64,000 nucleotides of DNA from Bromus sterilis. Taxonomy: Eukaryota; Streptophyta; Magnoliopsida; Poales; Poaceae. The notes beneath the pieces are model-generated. The model was not told where the DNA came from. It saw only the letters and a list, made by a program, of their open reading frames with translations, and did no database searches. Positions 56,801-64,000 of the stretch are shown one piece after another; positions within the stretch are counted from its first letter, which is position 1; each line of letters begins with the position of its first letter. The position numbers and the translations under genes are program-made. Where the stretch lies: positions 180,849,501 to 180,913,500 of the forward strand of contig OX465598.1 of assembly GCA_950022295.1 (NCBI GenBank), written 5' to 3'.

Positions 56801-59800
56801 AGTAAAGGTCACGAAGTAACGAAGACCATTGCGAGTGGGGACGTTCATGGGTCCACATACATCCGTGTGTATGATCCCCAATAAGTCATCCGCACGCTCC
56901 ATTATCCCATTGAATGGAGTCCTTGTCATTTTGCCCATGAGGCATGGTTCACATGTATCAAGGGATCCAAAATCCAATGACTCAAGAAGTCCATCCTTAT
57001 GGAGCTTCTCCATGCGCTTTATACCAATATGACCAAGTCGGCAATGCCACATCTTCATGTGATCTTCATCATTCTTCAATCTTTTGGCCTCAATATTGTT
57101 AATGTGACACACGTCACCATCGAGATCAAGTACGAATAAACCATGCAACTCCGGTACGTGAATCATAAAACATTTCATCCTTATAAATTGAACAACCAAT
57201 TGTATCAGACTTAAAAGAATAGCGGTCTCGCTTCAAGCAAGAGCCACTAACGATGTTCACACTTAACGCGGGTACATAGTAGCAATTATTCAGAACTAAA
57301 ACCAATCCCGAAGGGAGACTAAGATGCTTCGTGCCGACCGCCAAGACTTCAATTTGACAACCATTCCTCATGCGCATCGTCACTTCATCCTTGAGCAAGC
57401 GTCTCCTATTCCTTAGTACCTGAATGGAATTAGAAATATGAGCGACAGATCCTGTATCAAGTATCCAGGATGTGTTCCCGACGCTTGTCAAGAGAAGATC
57501 AACAATATGTATATCAAATATACCTTCGTCTCTCTTGGCGACCTTGCTAGCCTTCTTGTCCTTTAGGTACTTGGGGCAGTTGCGTTTCCAGTGACCTTCA
57601 CCCTTGCAGTAGAAGCACTCCACTCCGGGTTTAGGCTTGGGTGCCTTGGGAGGAGTGGCAACTGACTTTCCATCCCTCTTGGGGCCACCTCTCTTGGCCT
57701 TCTCCCGCCTGCTTGACTTCTTGAAGTCAGTGGTCTTGTTGACCATGAAGACGGCGTGCTCCTTCTTGATCTCAACTTCGGCGCTCTTCAGCATGGCGAA
57801 CAACTCAGAAGGGGTTTTGGTCATCCCCTGCATGTTGTAGTTCAGCACAAAGCCTTTGTAGCTAGGGGGAAGCGACTGCAACACCCTATCAACAGCAAGT
57901 TCATCTGGAATCTGGCATTCCAGAGCATTCAAGCGTTGAACGTAGCCAGACATTTTGACTACGTGCTCACTCATGCTGCCGTGCTCGTCCATCTTTGCTG
58001 AGAAGAAGGCTTCAGAAGCCTCGTACCGTTCAGCCCTGGCTTGAGGTGCGAAGACCACCTTGAGGTCGGTGATAATCTCATATGCACCCATCCTCTCAAA
58101 GCATTTCTGCAGCTCAGCCTCCATGGAGTAGAGCATGCCACTCTGGACAAGGTTGTAATCATCAGTCCTGGAGAGATAGACATTCTTCTCGTCCTGACTG
58201 GCATCATCTGCTGGTGCGTCACCTAATGCGCCCTCTAGTACGTATGCCATCTTGAGGGGAACGAGGAGAATCCTCAGGGTGCGGAACCAGTTGGTGAAGT
58301 TTGTCCCATCTGTTTTTAGCTTATCTTTCTCTAGGAATGATCCTAAGTTGAACGAGGGGCGAGGTGCTGCCATCTACAAGGTTGATTCAGAAGGATACAT
58401 TTTTAGACTTTTGTTCATAATGTGGAGTTTCAATTTAATCTCAAAATTCTAGAAAGCTCCCACTTAGATTAACACCTCTCAATTTAACTAAGTGATTACA
58501 CAATCCCAGCCCCCATACCTCCCCCGATCGTCACGGCCATCAGTATGCGAACCAGGTAGGCCTCTAAGCAAATCACATCAGGCATGTGACTCTTGCTCGA
58601 CCTTTCGGTCTCCTGTGTTCCAGGCCCGCATCTACATACGTCAAGCCTGCCAATCGAACCTTGATGTTAGCTGTTCAGCAAGGCCATATCTGCATATGCC
58701 AGGCTTGCCGAACCCAACCTCATGCGAACTCCGTTGAATATGTAGGACAACTCCGGTATGTACGGAGCATCAAGCCATATGGGAGAACCTTCCAGGCGGT
58801 GCCCACCAAGGGAGAACACAATGTTGGTATTGTGAGAGATGGTCCTGTTTCGTGCTACCGTCGATATATCTAGCATACTAGCATAAAAAAGAAAGTAAAA
58901 CTGTAAATCATACAACCTATGATCCCCTTTCATGCAAAGCAAAGTTAAACGCCTTTCTACTTTATCTTGTGCAAGTTTTACGTGGCTGCTAGGGGTTTCG
59001 AGAGAGAGAACCGTTTCTATCCTGCGAAAAACATGCCACAACACCGTCTCCCATCCGTCTCTATTACACCCCTGTCGGGGCCCTCCGTTGCAAACATCTT
59101 CGCATCGTTAATGCAGAGAGACAGACACCCCCCCAGCCACTTTATATGGTACAAACCATATGTCAAGCGTGGAACCAGTATCGCGTAAACGCGTAAGGTC
59201 GGTCGGGGGCCGCTTCATCAAACATTGCCGCAACGCTAAATGAGTACACGTGGGAGGGTAACGAATGAAGATTCGATGCCCACATCCTAGATGTGTTCTA
59301 CCCGTAAAATACATCTACGCATAGCTAGCTCTGATACCACTGTTTGGATACGGGGCAGAAAACACAAATTTTTCATACCTACGGTACCCGAACCCAAGAT
59401 CTATGCTATGGCGATGTAAAGTAACGGAGGGAATCGGTGTTCATACCTTTGAAGACCGAAAGAGGGAAACATTCTTGCGAACGTGGCTGGCGTAGACTCG
59501 GAACTACGACCTCCCTGTCGTGTAGAAGACCACCACCGGCGAGGATGACTCCCGGTAAACCTCCAGCGACAAAGTAGCACCACAGGTGTAGTGCCTCGAA
59601 GAGATTATACACGTACGGTACAATCGATGTTCCTCCCGGGCCCCGAACCAGGCGAGCAGCGGAAGAAAGACGGCTACGGATCCCGACTCCAGCAGAACGA
59701 CGGCCTGCCTTATGGTGGAGAACTCCAATCCAGGTGCAGACTCCAAACAAGGAGAGTCCACTTCCGGGAAGGAGAAGGAGGAATAAGGAGATATTGGTGT

Positions 59801-61388
59801 GTTGGAAAAAGGGGGGGTCTACCCCTCCTTATATAGGCCAAGGGGGGGTGCCATCCTCCTCCCCTCCCCCATGTGGGACTAAACTCCCAAGGGGGGGAGT
59901 GCGCCGGCCAAGGGGGGTGGTGGGCCCCACCCTTGGCGCCATGCCCAAGGGGGGAGACCCCCTCCTCCCTTAATGGGCCCCATGGGCCCATTTAGCCTTT
60001 TCCCATTTTTAATTTATTTAATATGTTTTAAATATTTAATTCAGATAATTAAATAATAAAACATTATTAAAACAATTAAACTTTATTTTGAACTATTCAA
60101 AATGTCCGGAAACCATTCCGTCCTCCTCCAGAACTATTTCGGTGATTCCTCCTATTTCACCGATTGATCCCGTAACTGTCCTATGCATCGATTGCCCTTA
60201 AGTGTAACACCCTAACGGTCCGGGAAACAACAGACATGGTCGAGACTCTTCTCATTGAACAATGATTAGTCAGTTGGACCTGGTTACAATCCTTGACAGC
60301 CCCTGCGCTTCCATAGAATGAACTTCGATCGCTTTTGGAAACCGTTAACGATACGACGTAATCCCTTTGTGCTGCGGTACTTTGTTTGTCCGAGGTTTGA
60401 TCGTCGGTATCCTACATACCGTGTTCACATCTCGTTCACAAAAAACAACTTCTCTCGTCCATGATCATTGCATCTCTTGTGACCTAGTCACGTCCTTGCA
60501 AGGTGTTGATGCAATATCACCGAGTGGGCCCAGAGTACCTGTCCTGTCACAAGGACTGACAAATCCCGCTCTGATCTATTAACATACTCATCAACCATAT
60601 ATTTCGGAATACCCAAAGTGCACCGTTATAGCTAGCATATTTCAGTCAGGCGGTGGGATACAAATCAAAGTCTCCTCATAGATGACAATTATGTATGATC
60701 ATTACGGTCTAAGGACTAAGTCATATGTTACAAAGTCATAGCAACGCTGAACTATGTGACTCGATCACATTGCAATACTTTAGGTGGGTGTACGTCCATC
60801 ACATCATTCCCCTTAACGATATGACCTCATTGTCAATGGACTTAAGTGTCGCCATGATCAGGAAAGCTTGATCAATCAATTGCCCAATGAGATAGTTTAC
60901 CCGACTTAAACTACGAACCATGTTTTATACTACACCTGTATTAGTATTTCCAAGTAATACAGTTATAGCACAGTATAAAACGTATTATGAACAAAACGGA
61001 TATGTGACAAATATCTTTATTAATTTATATCTAGGGCACATATCCAACAATTAGTCCATTTTCAGAAATATTTTGACCTAACATTGAGTATAATGTATTA
61101 CTAAGTATTTTACTCGTATGTTTTCAACAGAGAATCTCGGCATCATGTACGCCTAAGTGGATGCCTCCTCAACGCGAGCTTACAGTTGTTTCTGCACGGG
61201 CATGGGATGTCCTCTTCAGCACTGACTACTCCACTGAAGATGGAGATGATGGCCGCGTAAGAATAAGAGGATGGAAAAGGATAGTGAATTGGATGAACAT
61301 CAAACATGGAGACAAGTTGTTCTCCATAATACATAATGAAATGTGGGGTGTCTTTTGTTTTTTTTTTCATTTCACCTTGTGGTGGTGA
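50825..61388 (+). CDS. B3-domain-like protein, four exons, with a 9.4 kb Copia element in intron 3
   Basis: Exons 50825-50962, 51047-51353, 51435-51649 and 61131-61388 join in phases 0, 1 and 0 with GT-AG borders (donors GTATGC, GTGAGT, GTAAAA; acceptors CAACTAG, ATTGTTAG, TTTTCAACAG). The spliced frame is open for 305 residues. A first B3-like domain spans about residues 30-150 (FSITLREGFEF ... WYALCKAYALEDDMQITFD). A second spans about 190-295 (PYVPFVVKLFPGHV ... IRGWKRIVNWMNIKHGDKLF), with the W and GD hallmarks. An N-terminal CDYCGDDSGRCDKF segment may bind metal. Plant B3 proteins bind DNA. The ATG follows an in-frame stop-rich stretch. Whether it is expressed despite the enlarged intron is unknown. 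Confidence 0.75.
51679..54309 (-). repeat. 3' LTR of the Copia element, split by a solo LTR
   Basis: 51679-53177 and 54099-54309 rejoin to about 1710 bases, matching 59341-61049. It includes G-run and C-run rich sequence near 52150-52320. Confidence 0.9.
53178..54093 (+). repeat. Solo LTR that encodes the end of a Gypsy pol
   Basis: 916 bases, TGATGAGGAC...CTCTATCA, with target duplication CAATG (53173-53177 and 54094-54098). The first 300 bases are an open frame on the + strand, reading like the C-terminal end of a Gypsy polyprotein (GPVTRARARQLNYQ, then FLANPSIVHEHMMLPK) and ending in TAA near 53482. So in its parent family pol runs into the LTR. A TATA-like CCATATATACAG lies near 53706. 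Confidence 0.85.
54341..55860 (-). pseudogene. Copia reverse transcriptase and RNase H
   Basis: The long open part, 54341-55495 (384 codons), contains the RT palm with FLVLYVDDILLIGND and the RNase H domain with VKGYVDASLG, AQSTMESEYIAACEA and the C-terminal HVTRDYVRDG and NAADPMTKPL. The upstream part of RT (KARLVAKGF, YEETFSPVA, IWQMDVKIAFLNG) is in the same frame but separated by TAG at 55526-55528, probably from a Glu codon. An A10 run near 55770 shifts frame further upstream. The core catalytic motifs are intact. Confidence 0.9.
55862..57199 (-). pseudogene. Copia integrase
   Basis: The zinc finger (WHCRLGHIGIKRMEKLHKDG ... CEPCLMGK) is followed by the core with Asp in IIHTDVCGPM, Asp in FTDDLSRYGY and Glu in GTPQRNGVAERRN. 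Stops TAG at 56606-56608 and TGA at 56531-56533 split the core, most likely Gln and Arg codons changed by C-to-T. The C-terminal part (CEAYVRKLQPDK, CGYTFYNKSD) and the acidic linker to RT remain open to 55862, where a frameshift intervenes. Confidence 0.9.
57126..58373 (-). pseudogene. Copia gag and protease
   Basis: Open for 415 codons from ATG at 58373. The gag domain comprises NFTNWFRTLRILLVPLKMAY and following, then a basic linker and a CX2CX4HX4C knuckle (CFYCKGEGHWKRNC), then protease with WILDTGSVAHIS. Near 57165 the frame changes between FYDS and HVPELHGLFVL, so protease and integrase are not in one frame. Gag itself looks intact. Confidence 0.9.
58374..59340 (-). other. Copia 5' leader and primer site
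   Basis: Untranslated leader between gag and 5' LTR. The minus strand carries GTGGTATCAGAGCTAGC directly next to the LTR end at 59341, the initiator tRNA-Met primer site. It has several CAGGCTTGCC-type repeats near 58650-58710. No gene was found. Confidence 0.8.
59341..61049 (-). repeat. 5' LTR of the Copia element
   Basis: 1709 bases, TGTTTGGATA...CCAACA. Direct repeat of 51679-54309 without the solo LTR. The two LTRs differ by scattered single changes. Confidence 0.9.
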
Positions 61389-61807
61389 TCAGTAGGTTGG
61401 TTCGTAGTTGTTGTTAAACATTATGTTGTTGGATATTAGCGAAGTTAAACTAGGAAAAGATGACCTTTGTGTTCGATATTAAACTTATGAGATGATATAT
61501 AAATGTATATGATGATCGATGAGCCTATTGCATGTCTATGATATGATGTGGTTTATATGTGTGTAATTCTACTTTGTATATAAATGTTATGTGTGTACGC
61601 TGGAAATTTATAAAAAAACTGTATAAACAAATAATATTGCACAATAAATAAAAATGCTAAAAATATACCTGCAGCGCGGGCTGGCTAGAGGCGCTGCTAG
61701 TGTAAGTTCAGTTCTACAGCGCGGGTAGCCACACACGCGCGGCTAACTGTTCTGTTAGCTACAGCGCGGGTCTCCCGCAACATGAAATGTTTTTCTTTTT
61801 GTTAGCG
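61389..61807. repeat. 3' flank of B3 gene and right subterminal repeats of the CACTA-like element
   Basis: 61389-61665 is AT-rich with no gene. From 61668 come CAGCGCGGG-type copies near 61672, 61702, 61721, 61737 and 61760. The border with transposase-gene sequence lies near 61805 and is not sharp. Confidence 0.6.
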
Positions 61808-62521
61808 AAGAATGCTCAGGCTGAAAAAGAATTCATAAGTGAACTGCAGCAGTAAGGGAAGGAAGCTTACATGCGTGTATTGCTTCTTCTCATCTGGTGT
61901 TTGCAGCTCACCGATGTTTATTGGGCATGGAGGACTTACAACAGACATGTGTAGTCAAGGATCTCGAGAAGGCAGAAGTGTTGAGAACTTTACTTTTCTT
62001 GTTGCTTGCGTCTCTTTTTGATTTGGGTTCTGATTCCTTTGTTGCGCGATAGGTCGCCTAGGTGGAATTCCACTGTCTCTGTGTTGAAGAACTGGTCGCT
62101 TCTGAACTTGCTGGGGTTCAAGATTGGTTTATGGAGGCGCAACATTGGTTTGTGGAGGCGCAATATTATCTGTTCTCATCTGATGACCAAATGTTTCAAA
62201 AACGTGCGTGTACCTTGGCTGCATACTTGTTATGAGTTGCTCTTCATCATCATCCTCATCATCGTTTTGTTGTGCGCGCACCCCCATGTAGACCAGATCG
62301 TCATCCTCCTCATTTTGCTCACTATGTTCTTTTCTTTTTTCATCTTAGTCATCTACATCTTCTTCCGGTGAGTACGCATTCCTGTTTGTTGTGTTGAAAA
62401 AAAACCTAGGTATTTCTGGTGTTATCCATGCGGCCATCTCCCACTCTTCTCTCCCAACACAGTTCAGGGGTTGCGTGGTGTGAATCACTCGTTGCATCTT
62501 CTGTCTTCTTTGCACAACCAT
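61808..62521 (-). pseudogene. FAR1/FRS-like transposase: N-terminal exons
   Basis: The first coding exon runs from ATG at 62521 to a donor GTAAGC at 61870. The next exon starts after TTCTTTTTCAG (61821) and is cut at once by the CACTA-like element. The encoded region is acidic and Gln/Pro-rich, without a domain (EEDDDLVYMGVRAQQ, RDSGIPPRRPIAQQRN), as is common before the FAR1 domain. Stops lie at 62345-62347 (TAA), 62129-62131 (TAA) and 61955-61957 (TGA). A repeated NIAPPQTN/NVAPP segment is visible. Assignment to the same gene as 41626-48503 rests on order, strand and the insertion between them. Confidence 0.6.
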
Positions 62522-63136
62522 GTCCTGCATAGGGGAATAGGCAGTGAACTTCACTTTTAGTATTAATTAAAAGTGGTACACTTTTTTTGTTAAATAGTGA
62601 ACTGCACTGCATTTCCATTCTATATGTCATTCTATATGCAACTGCAGAAACTGGACTGCACTTCACAACACACTATATGTCCTTTTTTTGTTAAGTGTGA
62701 ACTGCAATGTTTTTCCATACTATATGGCACTGGAAACTGGAAGTTATTTAACAGGCAGAAGTAACCAAAACTAGTTCCTTGCATTTCAGTTTTTAGACAC
62801 AGTGCTCTACATATGCAACCCAATGAGCACTGCATTGTTACAATACTTCTTTACATGTACCCCTACACATGTAAGCCATGGAGACAGACATGAATGCAGT
62901 TGACGCAAGAAGGAACTGCATGGCTATAAATAGAGCACTGCAATTTGGATTTCTCATCAATACTAGAAGCCAACTTGCACTATACTAAACTGGGGGTGGG
63001 GGTGTTTTTGGTAGTTGAACTGCTTACATTATCATGATGCGCCATTGTAGTTCTGTTGCTCTGCAGATGCAGTTCGGAATGATGTCGCCGTGCATCCCAC
63101 CTATGCTTCAGGAACTCATGAGCTTTTTCAACTTTC
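62522..63136. other. Upstream region of the transposase gene, no gene
   Basis: Contains GTGAACTGCA-like motifs near 62540, 62600, 62696, 62828, 62914 and 63013, the last copies seen in the window. This is where the right terminal repeat of the proposed large element should be, but none was recognised. Short ORFs at 62980-63264 have no domain. Confidence 0.5.
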
Positions 63137-63141
63137 GCCAT

Positions 63142-63678
63142 TGTCGTGGAGAAGGCTATGACGAGGGGATACCCCCACGACTCCTCTACGTGAGGGTACC
63201 TGGTGCGTTTCATGGCTTGTGGCCCACCAGGGGCCCACTCGTGGACACTGACATGATAGAATAAGACGTGAAGCCGAAGACTTGAGGCGCAAGACAAGGA
63301 CTCTTACTTGTAGATTGATTAGGACTCATGTAAACCCTACCTGACTATCTATATAAAGCGAGGTAGGGGCATCTCTCTAAACAGATCCCAACAGACAGGA
63401 CACAACCACAACAGAAGCTCTCAACCCTCACGCATAGGACTAGATAGATCTCTCTCCACCAAAGCCCTCACGGCACCTCTGTACATCATCATCAATACAA
63501 GATCAGACAAGCAGCATGTAGGGTTTTCCCTCCGGGGGCCTGAAGCTGGGTAAATCGTGCCCCATGTGTCGCTTGTCACCTCCGAATCCTACCAACGCGC
63601 AGGCCACGTCGCCGTCTTTCCTCCTACACGAAACCTAGGGTACGTAACCCTAGGAATTGCCGGGCTTGATCCCCGTCA
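63142..63678 (+). repeat. 5' LTR of a Gypsy element (Tat/Athila branch), 537 bases
   Basis: It starts TGTCGTGGAG after GCCAT (63137-63141) and ends CCCCGTCA. The TATA box TATCTATATAAAG is at 63346-63358. It is followed directly by a TGGCGCC primer site. Confidence 0.75.
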
Positions 63679-64000
63679 ATTGGCGCCGTCCGTGGGGAAG
63701 ACATGCGCGTTGGAATCACGGATCGGCGGCTCAAACCTACATCGACAATCGACGATCCGTCGACTTCGGAAGGATTTATTCAAGATTAGGTTCATCGCAA
63801 CCCCGGCTTCTTCAAAAACTACATCAAGATCTACATCAAGCTCACGGAGAAAACAAGACAAATTTCGAGCGCGCCCCTCGAAGATCGACATCAACAAAAG
63901 CGCTCACGCGCAGCCTACAGGACAGAAACAACATCTGTGTTGCGGGCACTCGCGGAGGTGACTCGGAGATCATCTCAACGATCCCTTCGGTGGAAAGATG
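63679..64000 (+). mobile_element. Primer site and start of internal region of the same Gypsy element
   Basis: TGGCGCCGTCCGTGGGGA (63681-63698) is the primer site used by Tat/Athila-type elements. The following 300 bases are leader with no supportable ORF; the element continues beyond the window. Confidence 0.75.

Larger units (their letters stand above)
51679..61049 (-). mobile_element. Copia retrotransposon (Angela/BARE-like), nested in B3 intron
   Basis: Ends read TGTTGG...CCAACA. Target duplication is ACTAG (51674-51678) against ATTAG (61050-61054), one mismatch. 3' LTR 51679-54309 holds a nested solo LTR; 5' LTR is 59341-61049 (1709 bases). The primer site is TGGTATCAGAGC on the minus strand (59329-59340) and the polypurine tract lies just right of 54309. 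Internal coding order is gag, protease, integrase, RT, RNase H, as in Copia. LTR start TGTTGGATATGTGCCC resembles the Angela/BARE group. Confidence 0.9.
48504..61805. mobile_element. CACTA-like element carrying a B3 gene and hairpins
   Basis: It starts CACTACTAGGATAATGG inside the FAR1 domain of the transposase gene. Both ends are crowded with a GCAGCGCGGG motif and its complement: about ten copies in 48540-48890 and five in 61668-61775. That is the subterminal repeat layout of CACTA elements. The right end (near 61805) has no clean TAGTG terminus and no 3-base target duplication could be matched, so it may be truncated. No TNP2-type transposase was found, so it would be non-autonomous. Contents: four hairpins, a 134-aa ORF, a four-exon B3-like gene and a nested Copia element. 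Confidence 0.55.

Noticed and set aside
61700..61712. CTGCTAGTG as the right terminus of the CACTA-like element
   Set aside because: Subterminal GCAGCGCGGG copies continue for another 60 bases to the right, and no 3-base duplication matches ATA at the left end.
21270..63005. C-rich tract at 21276-21288 and G-rich tract at 62991-63003 as terminal inverted repeats of the large element
   Set aside because: The match is mostly a homopolymer run; flanking bases do not align, so it is not evidence for true termini.
63557..63961. 134-codon ORF on the + strand
   Set aside because: It runs through the LTR end, primer site and leader of a Gypsy element and so is unlikely to be translated as such.
1..64000. 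tRNA genes, rRNA, CRISPR arrays, bacterial operons
   Set aside because: None seen. The tRNA-like strings are short primer sites of retrotransposons, and the repeats do not have array spacing.

Overview
The window is nuclear DNA of a large-genome grass, most likely wheat, barley, rye or Aegilops (Triticeae). The reasons are stacked nested LTR retrotransposons (Gypsy and Copia), a Stowaway MITE, a CACTA-like and a Mutator-like element, and plant-style GT-AG introns. No prokaryotic features, rRNA or tRNA genes were seen.

Layout. 1-3208: non-coding repeat, probably an LTR. 3209-18067: a decayed chromodomain Gypsy element on the minus strand with about 4.5 kb LTRs, plus a truncated second copy to its left. 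18187-31261: a compact B3-domain gene (+), a 3'-5' exonuclease pseudogene (-) and a long many-exon gene (+) with two Ulp1-type (C48) cysteine protease modules. 32172-41443: a non-autonomous LTR retrotransposon with target duplication GTAGT, itself hit by an inverted solo LTR of the same family. 41626-62521 (-): a FAR1/FRS-type Mutator transposase pseudogene split by a 3.1 kb solo LTR in an intron and by a roughly 13.3 kb CACTA-like element. That element carries four long hairpins, a 134-aa ORF and a four-exon B3-like gene whose third intron contains a 9.4 kb Copia element (with another solo LTR nested in its LTR). 63142-64000: the 5' end of another Gypsy element.

Main reading. If the younger insertions are removed, the Ulp1-like gene (+) and the FAR1-like transposase gene (-) converge. 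Both, and the gaps around them, are full of a short motif close to GTGAACTGCATT, mostly on the + strand. This suggests one very large, old Mutator-like element built like maize MuDR (transposase plus a second convergent gene), which also holds or borders a B3 gene and an exonuclease gene. It is now decayed by nonsense changes, frameshifts and insertions. Its terminal inverted repeats were not found, so this is an inference.

The genes that still read cleanly are the two B3-like genes (18187-19239 and 50825-61388), the first protease module apart from one probable frameshift, and the 134-aa ORF. All other coding sequence is broken.
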